A stretch of DNA of 64,000 nucleotides from an uncultured Saprospiraceae bacterium (GCA_938016265.1 CALLWB010000027.1:1-64000), one strand, 5' to 3'. Counted from the first letter of the stretch, positions 9,070 through 18,368 are shown. The notes: generated by a model not told the origin, from the sequence alone. Translations and numbers: made by a program.

Positions 9070-11706
9070 CTAATGGCAGGTGCTGCATTGACTTATAGTG
9101 TTTCTATTTAAAAAAGAGCGACCCCAGTCAGTGAGATTCGTCTCGCCATCCATATTAATATCAGTTTCGTCGTAATAATCAGTGTTGCCATCCTTGTTAG
9201 AAATTGCAGAGCGATCTGCAGCATCAATAACATTGTCCTTAGTGGCATTACCCGCGTACAACAAATTTAAGTCTGTGGTAGGCATGTATTTTTGGCCACT
9301 TGTACCAAAAGTGAGCGTACTTGGATCTGAAAAGTCAATTTTAGAGGGTTGATAATCAAAAGACATCATTTCTTTTGTCATGACCCCCAAATGGTTCCGA
9401 TGTACAATCGTAATGTGTCTATAGCCAGGATCTGACGGCATTTCAAGCAGACCACCATTATAGTAATTAACAACTTTTCCATCTCTTCTAACGAGCGCTG
9501 CTGTGGTAAGGGCGTTTTCTGCATCGGCTGGATCCACAAAACTAACCAATACCCAATCCACAATATTATGATGGCTGATCGATTGGTTTAAAAGTAAATC
9601 TGGATTAAGCACTTCACCTCCATTATGGTTCCAGGGAGCGGTATTATAGGGTTGATATAGTGGGATTAAATTATCTTGTCTTAATTTATTTGTCATAATC
9701 CCAGTGCTACTTATTGCTCCTTCTAGTAGAACGTTCAAATCAAGCAATGATTTAGTCTTTGTCAAGTATTCAAATCCATTAAGGCAGAGGTCTGATTGCG
9801 TCAAGTTGATTCTTCCTTCAGCGGTACACTTATCAGCATAAGATGGATCATAAACTACAGACTCCATTAGACAATGTTTCAAGGCTTTAGGGCTTGCTGT
9901 TGGGTAGTTTTCAATCAACGACGCCAGGACTCCAGAGACATAAGCCGCAGCAAAAGAAGTTCCAGTAACAGATTTTTTGACACCTCCTAAAGATTTTGTT
10001 GGAATACCAACTCCCGGAGCCGCCAAATCAACAAATCTTGAACTATAATTAGAACCATGATCACTGGCTATATGCCACCAAGCATTCGTGCCCAATTGAT
10101 ATGCTCCGACAGAAATAAGATTATCCAATTCGTAATTGGATGGGTAATGTGGAATGGCGTCATTGTCATTATAGCTATTGCCAGCAGAAGTTACTACAAT
10201 TGACCCTGCATCTACCCCTGCATGCTGAATTGCCTTTTTGAGTGGGTCTGAAGCTTCTCCTTCGTATCCCCAACTCATATTGATAACGTCAGCGTTTTTT
10301 TCAGCGGCATAATAAATGGCACAAATAGCGGGAAACAAATCACCTTCTCCATTTTCATCAAATACTCGAAGATTCATTAGTTCGGCTGCGGTCGAACCAG
10401 GTTGTGTATAGGTGATAATATTGGCAATCTCCGTACCGTGCCCAACTTGATCACTTAGATTGTTGTAGGTATCATCTGGAAAATTCCAACCAAATCTATC
10501 GTCCGTATAGCAGTTTGCATCCTCATCAATACCATTAATGTTGTTGTCTACCAGGTTTTCCCATCGTAATGGAGTCAAATAGGGCTGAGTAGCATAGTCA
10601 AATTCAACTCCAGTGTCTAAAATGGCAACTAAAGTGGTACCTTTCGTTTTTGGTGGGGGGGTGAAACTTCCTCCTGCATTTGCAATTGCTTTAGGTTTAA
10701 TACCTTTATAGTTATAACCAAAACCTTCCTCTTCAAGTTGTTCGGTAGTCTCGGCTGTCTCTTCTGCGCTTTCTGATGCGCGTTCAATAGATAAGGTCCA
10801 GTCTATTCCTACTAAGTTAACGTCGGTGCAAGGGCAAGTTTGACCAGCACTAAACTTAAGTTTTTGAAGAAGTAAACTAACTTGAGGCGGAGTCAATGAT
10901 GGGTTAATTTCTATGATAAGGCTGTCGCAATCTATGTAAGCTCCAAAACTGTCTTTACAAACTTCTTTTTGTACCCCAAGATGCACCATACGCCTTGTCA
11001 AGGTCATGGATGTAAGTCCTGGGTGTGTAGAAGTGGCTACCCAAAAATAGGTGCCAGCGTCTGAAACTTCTAATTTGCCTAAGTCTTTTGTGTTCCCAGT
11101 TCCAATATTTTCATTTGGGGAGCCAGCTTTATACCAAGTATAATTGGTGGTGGCAGAAGCTCCAGCTTCGCCTATCATAAGATATGGGTCATCTGGTTCT
11201 CTGTCTACGTACACCTCTTCGCCATAAAACGTATCCTGATTGCTATAATTAAATACAACAACATTAGGATTTGTTGGCAAGTTCGGCTCCAGACTTTCAA
11301 ACGTAAGATTGTTGTATTGGACATAGATATACATTAAGTTGGGGGAGGACGTAAAGTCGGGAATACTTGTAAGTTTATTCCAGTGAAGTTGAAAGCTAAA
11401 AAGTTCTGATAGACTATCTGCAACTTCTTGAGGGATGGCACCTGTTAAGTTGTTGTTGCCAAGGTGAAGTTTCCAAACTCTTATTTCACCGCCTATTACA
11501 TCAGTAATAACGCCTTCCCAATCAGAAATTGGAGCCGAAGACAACCAATTCGTATTGTCGTCCCAGTTTTCGCCATCTGTAGCGTGGTACAATTTAATGA
11601 GCGCATTGTAATCTTGCTGATTTACAGATTGTGCATCAAGATTCTTGTCAGGTAAAAAAAATGTTAGTAAGCAAAACAATAGAAAAAGGGGGTTCAGTCT
11701 TTTCAT
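9070..11706 (-). CDS. Secreted subtilisin-like (S8) protease with LRR-type N-terminus and C-terminal dockerin module
   Basis: An 878-residue secreted protein. Order: signal peptide (1-25); plant-like LRR segment (about 30-110; LYHATDGENWDDNTNW, LGNNNLTGAIP); Ig-like region; S8 domain (about 345-625); C-terminal module (about 655-878). The catalytic triad is complete: Asp in AILDTGVEFDY (about 364), His in GHGTEIANI (about 423), Ser in GTSFAAAYVSG (about 583). The C-terminus has the shared 'LLEG...VDWV...HRNHL' domain and dockerin-like calcium loops (NATKDNVIDAADRS, DINMDGETNLTDW), then a short Cys-containing end. No standard T9SS sorting domain is present. It is the first gene of the minus-strand pair with the CHAT protein and is divergent from the sigma gene. 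Confidence 0.9.
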   Translation of the reverse strand: MKRLNPLFLLFCLLTFFLPDKNLDAQSVNQQDYNALIKLYHATDGENWDDNTNWLSSAPISDWEGVITDVIGGEIRVWKLHLGNNNLTGAIPQEVADSLSELFSFQLHWNKLTSIPDFTSSPNLMYIYVQYNNLTFESLEPNLPTNPNVVVFNYSNQDTFYGEEVYVDREPDDPYLMIGEAGASATTNYTWYKAGSPNENIGTGNTKDLGKLEVSDAGTYFWVATSTHPGLTSMTLTRRMVHLGVQKEVCKDSFGAYIDCDSLIIEINPSLTPPQVSLLLQKLKFSAGQTCPCTDVNLVGIDWTLSIERASESAEETAETTEQLEEEGFGYNYKGIKPKAIANAGGSFTPPPKTKGTTLVAILDTGVEFDYATQPYLTPLRWENLVDNNINGIDEDANCYTDDRFGWNFPDDTYNNLSDQVGHGTEIANIITYTQPGSTAAELMNLRVFDENGEGDLFPAICAIYYAAEKNADVINMSWGYEGEASDPLKKAIQHAGVDAGSIVVTSAGNSYNDNDAIPHYPSNYELDNLISVGAYQLGTNAWWHIASDHGSNYSSRFVDLAAPGVGIPTKSLGGVKKSVTGTSFAAAYVSGVLASLIENYPTASPKALKHCLMESVVYDPSYADKCTAEGRINLTQSDLCLNGFEYLTKTKSLLDLNVLLEGAISSTGIMTNKLRQDNLIPLYQPYNTAPWNHNGGEVLNPDLLLNQSISHHNIVDWVLVSFVDPADAENALTTAALVRRDGKVVNYYNGGLLEMPSDPGYRHITIVHRNHLGVMTKEMMSFDYQPSKIDFSDPSTLTFGTSGQKYMPTTDLNLLYAGNATKDNVIDAADRSAISNKDGNTDYYDETDINMDGETNLTDWGRSFLNRNTISQCSTCH

Positions 11707-12028
11707 AATAGTTATCTTTTATGTATTCGGCGCTATTCGCCAAATGGTTAACGAAAATAAGTAATTATTTTTAAAATAACTACCTTGATTACTAGCTAAG
11801 TACATTACCTATCAGGTTTCGTTACCAGACAAAACGATTTTTTAAAAATAATAATGGATTTAATTGTAATCAACTGGAAATATTACTTTTAAATATGCTA
11901 ATTCTGTGTATTTTGCGTGGGAAATTAACATTGGAAATTAGTGAACGTGTTATAAAGGCATGCATTTGTTAATTTTTGTCATAATTTGGTAACAATTTTT
12001 TTTTGTTAGGAACTTATCATTGAAAGCT
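11707..12028. promoter_or_regulatory. Divergent control region between the subtilase and the ECF sigma gene
   Basis: About 320 AT-rich bases with no ORF. It must hold promoters for both the minus-strand subtilase and the plus-strand sigma gene. I could not fix a clean TAnnTTTG pair; TAATTTGG-like segments occur around 11980-11990. A promoter recognised by the sigma factor itself is plausible but cannot be read from one copy. Confidence 0.4.
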
Positions 12029-12628
12029 ATGGACTCGTACACTGACGAGCATATTATTAAGGGGATTAAAGCTGGCGGCAAAGAACTCGAAGATGTCATG
12101 CGTCATTTATACAATGACGACAAACTTAGAAAAGACATCTTTAGCTTCATTCAGTCGCGGGGTGGAGTAGTGGAGGATGCAGAAGACATATTTCAGGATG
12201 GCATCCGAAGTCTGATCGTCAATGTCCGTAGGGATAAATTTAAAGGCGAAAACCCTACAAGAGGCTATCTGTTTGGTGTTTGCCGCAACCTCTGGTTCAA
12301 AAAGTTTAACAGAAATGTCCGTAGCGAAAACTATAAATCTTCCTTGAAGGTAGAAGACAGGGATGAAAAAGATCCAGAGTCGGAATTAGTTTCACAGGAA
12401 AGGGCAGAACTCCTTAATAAGTTGCTTGAGCAGCTGGGGCCCAAGTGCAAAAAGGTACTTGAGCTTTGGAAGCTAAGTTATTCGATGAAAGAAATAGCTG
12501 AGGAGCTGGGTTACAAAAGTGAAGGTGTGGCACGGAAGAAAAAACATCAGTGCTTTCAAGGATTGGTAAAAATTGTAAAGGAAAACCCTCACCTGGTCAA
12601 GCTTTTAAAAAATAGCCCGCAAAAATGA
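12029..12628 (+). CDS. ECF-type RNA polymerase sigma factor
   Basis: A 199-residue sigma-70 family protein. I prefer the ATG at 12029 (MDSYTDEHIIKGI) to a TTG three codons earlier. Region 2 is visible at about 25-95 (EDAEDIFQDGIRSLIVNV, RGYLFGVCRNLWFKKF) and region 4 at about 125-175 (LGPKCKKVLELWKLSYSMKEIAEELGYKSEGVARKKKHQC), with a helix-turn-helix. There is no region 1 or 3, as in ECF factors. Its stop overlaps the next ATG by four bases (ATGA), which is typical of a sigma/anti-sigma pair. Target promoters are unknown; the divergent subtilase-CHAT genes are the obvious candidates. Confidence 0.9.
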   Translation: MDSYTDEHIIKGIKAGGKELEDVMRHLYNDDKLRKDIFSFIQSRGGVVEDAEDIFQDGIRSLIVNVRRDKFKGENPTRGYLFGVCRNLWFKKFNRNVRSENYKSSLKVEDRDEKDPESELVSQERAELLNKLLEQLGPKCKKVLELWKLSYSMKEIAEELGYKSEGVARKKKHQCFQGLVKIVKENPHLVKLLKNSPQK

Positions 12629-13362
12629 AAGATTATTTCAACCAAATTGAAGATTACCTGGAAGGCAATCTTGATAAAAACGATCGAACCATGTTCGAAC
12701 AACAACTACATATAAATGCCCAATTGGCCGAAGCCGTAGAAGAACACAAAATTGCCTACGAAGCAGTCGATGTCCTGTCGCAAGAGCGCCTGAAAACTCA
12801 ACTTAAAAACCTGCAGAAAGAAAGGAAACAGCGATCCAAATTTTCTATTAAGAAATATTTGATTCCTATTGCAGCCAGCCTACTGTTAGTATCTCTTTTA
12901 GGGTTGTATTTGGTAATGGGCAATGCCTATTCCGACAAAGGATTGGCCATGAGCAATTTTCAGACTTACGACGCAAGTGGTATCCGCGGCACCCAGGAAA
13001 ACAACGCATTCAGTAATGGAGTAAAAGCATACAGCACGAAGGATTATACCACAGCACTCCAGGAGTTTACCACTCTTCCAGCAACCCACCCTAAAATAAC
13101 AGAAGCTTCTCTACTAGCAGGAAATGCCGCGTTCCAGCTTAATAACAACAAGGAGGCGATTGATCAATTCTCTAAAGTCATTGCATCCGACGATGCCAGG
13201 TACAAAGAAGCTGCCCAATGGTATCAAGGACTTTCTTTTCTTAAAAACGGGCAGTCTGATCTTGCCAAAAAAGTGCTGCAAACAATTGTTGCAGACAAGG
13301 CACATGCCTATCGCAAAAAAGCAGAAGCATTATTGAAAGACATGGATTCCTTTTGGCGGTAA
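12625..13362 (+). CDS. Membrane TPR protein, probable anti-sigma factor
   Basis: A 245-residue protein with a cytoplasmic N-terminus (about 1-75; YFNQIEDYLEGNLDKNDR is the usual opening of Bacteroidota anti-sigma-like proteins), one membrane helix (about 78-98, IPIAASLLLVSLLGLYLV) and a periplasmic part with about three TPR-like repeats (about 125-245; AFQLNNNKEAIDQFSKVI). It overlaps the sigma gene by ATGA, so it is translationally coupled. Inference: the N-terminus holds the sigma factor at the membrane, and the TPR domain senses or docks a periplasmic partner, possibly the TPR-CHAT protein encoded nearby. Confidence 0.8.
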   Translation: MKDYFNQIEDYLEGNLDKNDRTMFEQQLHINAQLAEAVEEHKIAYEAVDVLSQERLKTQLKNLQKERKQRSKFSIKKYLIPIAASLLLVSLLGLYLVMGNAYSDKGLAMSNFQTYDASGIRGTQENNAFSNGVKAYSTKDYTTALQEFTTLPATHPKITEASLLAGNAAFQLNNNKEAIDQFSKVIASDDARYKEAAQWYQGLSFLKNGQSDLAKKVLQTIVADKAHAYRKKAEALLKDMDSFWR

Positions 13363-13775
13363 ATTTAGGTTTAGCTTTATTGAGTCAGCATTCCTAGATT
13401 AAATCACCTTCTTCTAGGCTTTAATCAAAATTCTTATTTAACACTTAGTAAAAGGTCAGGTCATTTTTAGATGAGTTAGGCCACAGTCTGCTTTTTCTAC
13501 ACCATCCTCCAATGGCTAAAGCCTGCTTTCCGAATCGTAGTAAGCAGGCCAACGGCAGTTTTTTCTGACTATCTTTAATGGTTTAGGTGGGAGGTTTGCT
13601 TGTGGCGAGGACTTCGTTTGCCAACATTCTGTAGGGTAAGTACTATGCTTTACCTGGTAAAAACGTTTAGGCGATTGAAGATGATCCATAACCCCTTATT
13701 TAAAACGTCTATTCTGCCAGTTTTGCAAAGTAATATGAATCAATTCAGCACGTTTACGGACTACCCTAAACAAAA
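13363..13775. other. Intergenic region with a weak hairpin
   Basis: About 410 bases between convergent genes. GCCTGCTT (13521-13528) and AAGCAGGC (13542-13549) form a perfect 8-base stem, followed after 9 bases by TTTTTT, so this may end the sigma/anti-sigma transcript. No protein-like ORF is convincing here. Confidence 0.4.
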
Positions 13776-13798
13776 AAAGAGGGCAAAATGCCCTCTTT
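13776..13798 (-). terminator. Rho-independent terminator of the small secreted-protein gene
   Basis: AAAGAGGGCA and TGCCCTCTTT form a perfect 10-base stem with an AAA loop. On the minus strand the stem runs straight into a T-tract (TTTTTTTG). It lies 24 bases past the stop of the minus-strand gene. Confidence 0.85.
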
Positions 13799-13821
13799 GT
13801 ATAAATCCTAAAAGATGTTTT

Positions 13822-14184
13822 CTAATTTTTTGTGAAGTACTTGACTGACAAGGTGTTTTGTCCTGAAATTATCAGAACTGTATACTGACCAGCTGGAAGA
13901 GCGCTAATCTCTACCGCGTCTGAACGTTTATCAGATCGGAAATCAAGTGGTTCGTTTATCACCGCAAAGCCAGCTACATCATATACTACAATAGCAGCTT
14001 CCCCCCAATTGCTGGCAGCAGGAACATGAACATTAATATGAGTTTGACTCTCGTTTAGTTGCAATGGAGAAGCAACTTGCAAATTCATAGATTGCGCCTC
14101 AACCATAGTCGTCGAAATAACAACAAGAAACAAGGCTAAAATGGTGGTAGATATTTTCTTAATCATCTGATTTCTTTGGGACAT
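13822..14184 (-). CDS. Small secreted protein resembling a stand-alone T9SS C-terminal domain
   Basis: I chose the ATG at 14184 (120 residues); MIKK at 14166 is an alternative. Either gives a signal peptide (IKKISTTILALFLVVISTTMVEAQ). The mature part, about 85 residues, has the strand pattern of a T9SS sorting domain: VVYDVAGFAV in the position of 'vyDl.G..v', then ISALPAGQYTVLIISGQNTLSVKYFTKN in place of 'l.aG.Y.v.i..g.....k..k'. There is no cargo domain in front. It may be a secreted small protein of the DUF3244-like kind or a sorting domain that lost its partner. A promoter with both elements and a strong terminator suggest that it is expressed on its own. Confidence 0.7.
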   Translation of the reverse strand: MSQRNQMIKKISTTILALFLVVISTTMVEAQSMNLQVASPLQLNESQTHINVHVPAASNWGEAAIVVYDVAGFAVINEPLDFRSDKRSDAVEISALPAGQYTVLIISGQNTLSVKYFTKN

Positions 14185-14258
14185 AATAGTACAATTTGAG
14201 TAGAGTAAGTGGTTTATATTATTTGTCTTTTTGTGACTAGGGTATTGGTGAATTATTG

Positions 14259-14289
14259 TAAAGGTAGAATTTTTTTTGTTCAAATCAAA
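14259..14289 (-). promoter_or_regulatory. Bacteroidota promoter for the small secreted-protein gene
   Basis: On the minus strand, TTTG (14289-14286), a 19-base spacer and TACCTTTA (14266-14259) match the -33/-7 pattern with one change in the -7 box. The start codon lies about 75 bases downstream. Confidence 0.55.
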
Positions 14290-14711
14290 ACATTTTTGAA
14301 CTCTTTGAAACATTAGTTTTTATTAGATTAAAGATAAAAAAATAACAAAATTTCGCTTGCTGTATTTTTGTATAATAATATAATATCTGTGACAGTTGTT
14401 TGTTGATTTAATCCTGCTTCACTCATCTTCTACTGGATTTTGGCTAAAATGTTGCGTATCAGGGCGAATAAATTTTTATGTCATTTTTGTGAAACCGAAA
14501 AACGTAGGTTTTACAGTACCTGCAGCGTAGTATATTTTTTGCTAATATATTATTGGTTTTTGCTGAAACAGGCATTTTTTCGAGTGATGGCTAAATTGGG
14601 TTTTTAATACAAGTTTTTGTAATTTTCTGAATAACCCATTCGCTTGACTATTCTGGTATCTTCTAGTTGGCAAAAAGCTTTTGGGAAAATAGAATTCCTA
14701 AAACAAACAAA
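14290..14711. other. AT-rich intergenic region upstream of the amylase gene
   Basis: A divergent spacer of about 420 bases. It contains long A/T runs and no convincing ORF or hairpin. TATCTTCT at 14657-14664 is a possible -7 element for the amylase gene, without a matching -33. Confidence 0.35.
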
Positions 14712-16949
14712 ATGAAGCGAGCATTTACATTTTTCCTTTCTACATTATTTTTACTTCAGATTTCAAAGGGCCAGGACGTTATGATGCAGGGCTGGTATTG
14801 GGATTACCCTTCCTCGGTTAGTGGGGTGAAGCACATAAGCCTATTAGATCAAAAAGCACAAGCACTAAGTGATGCTGGGTTTACTTACATTTGGCTACCA
14901 CCGCTTTCAGAATCTAGCGTAGGAGTCACTAGCACAGGTTACGATGTGAAAGATTATTACAACCTAGGCCAATATAGTTCCGCCCGATGGGGCATCAGAC
15001 CGCAGTTGGACAATTTGATCAACACTTTCGACAATGTAGGAATCGAAGCAGTAGCAGATATGATCTACAACCATCGCGATGGAGGAACATTTGAAGACAA
15101 TCCTGCAGTCACGGATTACATTCGCAACTTTTCTGGTGGCTGCCCATTCCCTTCAGATAGATTTCAAGGGTTTTTACCCCTTCTTCCTATGGGGGCTCCC
15201 ACAGAAGGAGATTATTACATAAAGATGAAATCTGCTACAGAATCAGCGAACTATTTTGGCAAACGCTACTACTTAATTGTATGGACAAACAAAATAGGCC
15301 CTGACTATGGTGCAGCACCTACTATCGAGTCGGCAACAGGCAATGGCGGTGGTGGGTGCGGAGAGGCAAGCGACCCACTGTTCCTAGGAAAACGAAAGTT
15401 AGTCTATATCGATGACGCCAGTGTTTCCTGCAAAATTGATGAGTTTAAACTGACGCTTACTTCTTCAGACTTCAACCCTGCAGGAGATACCCTTTGGTTC
15501 AAAATGTACAATGTCAATAATGCAAACGGCGCCGCTGATCTCGGTGACATGTCAGATCATCACCCCTACGAAATTTACCACAACGGATCAGATATCGCCA
15601 ACCAGCTCACCTATCAAACAGCCACCAACTTCAACAACCTGCTAAGCGGCCGCGGAGGAATGAATTGGCAGGACTTCCGACCAAACGGCATAGAAGGAAC
15701 CAATTTATGCGGAGATGAAGACGCCATGTTATTCTATTATGATGTAGAACAAGAAAACAACAATACAAGAGATTCTCTTTTTGAATGGACCAAATGGATG
15801 TGGCAAGATGCTGGTATTCGCGGATATCGGATTGATGCGGTAAAACACTTCAGTGGTAGCTTCTTCGGAGATATGATGGATTATCTATACGATAATGGGA
15901 TCGCTCCGGGAATGGTGGTCGGAGAATCCTACGATTTTGACGCCGCAACGCTCAATGGGCGGTTGACCAACATCACCAACAACATGGATGCAGACACCAA
16001 GGGCGCCATCGACATCCGGATGTTCGATTTTTCTTTGAGAAATTCCCTAGAAAATGCTTGTGATAATGGAAATTACGATACCAGAAATGTCTTTCAAAGT
16101 AGCATGGTCGATGCCGCTGGCACCAGTCCTTTTAATGTAGTCACTTTCGTGAATAACCACGACTTTAGAGATCCCGGAATGCCCGTAGACAATGAGCCAA
16201 TATTGGCTTATGCCTATATTTTGACAAATAATCAGGTGGGGCTACCTTGTGTCTTCTACACGGATTATTATGCACCAAACAATCTGGAAGCAGAAATCAA
16301 TGGATTGTTGGAAACCCACAACCGCTATATTTTCGGAGCATCAGATCGGGACTATCTCAACAACTGGTCTTCTGCCTATCCGTCGAACTTTATTGCTGGA
16401 TTAGCCAATAAGTCCTTGATCTATCAAATAAGAAATGGGGTTTCTGGCAAAGACGTGGTGGTGGCGATCAACTTTTCTCAAGGGCCATTGCGGGTCGACC
16501 AAACCTTAAACATGAGCAATCTGGCGGTTGGAGATACTTTGACGGATATTCTGAGTACTTCCGCAGCGCCATTTACGTTGGTCAATAGTTCCAATCAAAT
16601 TTATATGGAATTGCCTCCTAGGAGTTATGGGGTTTGGGTCCAGGGCGATTTGCAGGACGAAGTGATTCTGACCGCACAGGAAGAAGTAGTATCTACTGTC
16701 CAATCGCTTGATATTTTCCCCAATCCATTTTCTGAGAAGCTGTCTATCGATATTACTATGGAAGCCCCTGGGATGTGGACAATTAGCTTATTGGATGTGC
16801 TTGGACGCGAATTGTACGCGATTAAAAAAGAGTTGTCCGTCGGCAGTCAATCAATGGAACTAAGTTTGCCAGCATTCCCGCAAGGGTTATATTTTATCAA
16901 TCTTCAAAGCAACAAAGAGTCCGTTACCCGAAAACTGATGAAGGAATAG
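14712..16949 (+). CDS. Secreted GH13 alpha-amylase with a T9SS sorting domain
   Basis: I chose the ATG at 14712 (745 residues) because it starts a signal peptide (MKRAFTFFLSTLFLLQISKG); an upstream TTG adds 15 unlikely residues. The four GH13 regions are present: VEAVADMIYNH (I), GIRGYRIDAVKHF (II, nucleophile Asp), MVVGESYDF (III, acid/base Glu) and VTFVNNHDF (IV). About 140 residues, containing two Cys, are inserted between regions I and II. The C-terminus (about 670-745) has a T9SS type A domain (IFPNPFSEKLSIDI, GLYFINLQSNKESVTRKLMK). It probably degrades starch-like alpha-1,4-glucans outside the cell. No SusC/D or regulator is adjacent. Confidence 0.93.
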   Translation: MKRAFTFFLSTLFLLQISKGQDVMMQGWYWDYPSSVSGVKHISLLDQKAQALSDAGFTYIWLPPLSESSVGVTSTGYDVKDYYNLGQYSSARWGIRPQLDNLINTFDNVGIEAVADMIYNHRDGGTFEDNPAVTDYIRNFSGGCPFPSDRFQGFLPLLPMGAPTEGDYYIKMKSATESANYFGKRYYLIVWTNKIGPDYGAAPTIESATGNGGGGCGEASDPLFLGKRKLVYIDDASVSCKIDEFKLTLTSSDFNPAGDTLWFKMYNVNNANGAADLGDMSDHHPYEIYHNGSDIANQLTYQTATNFNNLLSGRGGMNWQDFRPNGIEGTNLCGDEDAMLFYYDVEQENNNTRDSLFEWTKWMWQDAGIRGYRIDAVKHFSGSFFGDMMDYLYDNGIAPGMVVGESYDFDAATLNGRLTNITNNMDADTKGAIDIRMFDFSLRNSLENACDNGNYDTRNVFQSSMVDAAGTSPFNVVTFVNNHDFRDPGMPVDNEPILAYAYILTNNQVGLPCVFYTDYYAPNNLEAEINGLLETHNRYIFGASDRDYLNNWSSAYPSNFIAGLANKSLIYQIRNGVSGKDVVVAINFSQGPLRVDQTLNMSNLAVGDTLTDILSTSAAPFTLVNSSNQIYMELPPRSYGVWVQGDLQDEVILTAQEEVVSTVQSLDIFPNPFSEKLSIDITMEAPGMWTISLLDVLGRELYAIKKELSVGSQSMELSLPAFPQGLYFINLQSNKESVTRKLMKE

Positions 16950-17125
16950 GGGAATAGCGCATATTTGTAATTTATATAAGGGGGGCATCAAACAAAATGG
17001 TCAGAAGTTTTGCTATTTTTATACGAAAATCAGATTGTTGCAGAGGAGAAAGACGAAGGCAATCAATGTATCAATTGGCTCCGCCACCTGCAAAAGAAAA
17101 AATCAATAGCTACTCTACCAACAGA

Positions 17126-18106
17126 ATGAATAATTCCCATTTTTTAATAGGTATCGTTTTCAGCATTACACTTATACTAGGAAACTTAAAGGCTCAAAAC
17201 CTGGTGCCCAATCCTGGATTTGAAACGGGATCTTGTCCAAACTACATAAACCTTCAGTCGGGTGGTGTTTATCCAGCAGATTGGTTTGAATTTCCAAGAG
17301 CGTCAGCCTACAAAACCACCTCCGATTACTTTAAAATCGGATGTTTTGATGGGTCGACATTTGGAGCTGGAGACGAGGTAGGGGAGGCTCCTCCGCATTT
17401 CGGGGATGCTTGGATGGGGATATTCTGCTATACCACTCAGAATACGTGTCCTTATGGCACTGCAGAAGGAACAATGGCTAAACTAAATACAAGTTTAGTG
17501 CCTGGAAACTCGTATGTCGTATCTTTTTGGTTAAAAGAGTTTGTAAATAGCGTGTATAACAACAATATAAAAAACCCTTCAGAGGGTATCGGGATTTGGC
17601 TTTGGGGGGCCAACTCTCCGGCGGTTGATTATTGTCCTACTGGTCCTAGGGGGATGGAAGTATCTGCATCGTCTCCTCCACAGTACCTGGCGCAGTCAGA
17701 TTCAATTACTAGCACTTGGACCAATTTTTCCTTTGTTTATACTCCCACTACTTCTATAGACTCTATAGGTATTGCTGGTTGGTTTCCGTTAGACTTGTTA
17801 GATGCTTATTACAACTTAGATGATGTGTCGGTGACTTTATTACCTCCTTGTGGAGCTTGTACTTTATCTGGTTCAGGAGCTGTTTTGACCTGGACGGGTT
17901 GTCTGAGCACCGATTGGTTTGATCCTTGCAATTGGGATCAGCAAAGTGTACCAACCATTACTTCTACAGTGATCATTCCCAACACGATCAATCACCCTCT
18001 CATTAATAGTGGGACCGCAAATTGTTATGAAATAACCATTCATGATAATGTAGACGTGACGGTAGTTAGTTCAAATGGAGCCTCCATAAATATTGTCAAT
18101 CCTTAA
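17126..18106 (+). CDS. Secreted protein with a galactose-binding-like domain, lacking a sorting domain
   Basis: I chose the ATG at 17126 (326 residues), which begins the signal peptide MNNSHFLIGIVFSITLILG; an ATG 43 codons upstream gives a non-secretory leader. The mature protein opens with LVPNPGFETGSCPNY, a common start of Bacteroidota jelly-roll carbohydrate-binding-like domains (about 25-235). A second part (about 245-326; LTWTGCLSTDWFDPCNWD, PTITSTVIIPN) resembles a beta segment that in related proteins is followed by a T9SS sorting domain. Here the protein stops right after that segment, so it may be truncated at the C-terminus. It follows the amylase gene by 176 bases in the same direction. 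The ligand is unknown. Confidence 0.75.
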   Translation: MNNSHFLIGIVFSITLILGNLKAQNLVPNPGFETGSCPNYINLQSGGVYPADWFEFPRASAYKTTSDYFKIGCFDGSTFGAGDEVGEAPPHFGDAWMGIFCYTTQNTCPYGTAEGTMAKLNTSLVPGNSYVVSFWLKEFVNSVYNNNIKNPSEGIGIWLWGANSPAVDYCPTGPRGMEVSASSPPQYLAQSDSITSTWTNFSFVYTPTTSIDSIGIAGWFPLDLLDAYYNLDDVSVTLLPPCGACTLSGSGAVLTWTGCLSTDWFDPCNWDQQSVPTITSTVIIPNTINHPLINSGTANCYEITIHDNVDVTVVSSNGASINIVNP

Positions 18107-18368
18107 TTAGGCAACAGCTTGACCTATAAAGACAGAATTCCAACCAAAACCGTATCCAGATCGCCAATTTACCTCCCGCCTTTTACAGTTTTCTGGTAAC
18201 ACAAGGAAACAAGCAGTTCTCTGGCAAAGTTGTCGTTGAGTCGCTTTAAAGAATTGAGCGGTGAATACTCCAGAGTTATTTAAAATAACTTGATTACTAA
18301 CAGATTGTAAACTTGATTTTGTTTATATTTAATAGTCTGTTCTTATTTATACTCCTCAATTCTGCACT

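Noticed and set aside
13600-13848. Short plus-strand frame in the spacer after the anti-sigma gene
   Set aside because: Composition is not protein-like, and it runs through the terminator at 13776 and into the antisense gene.
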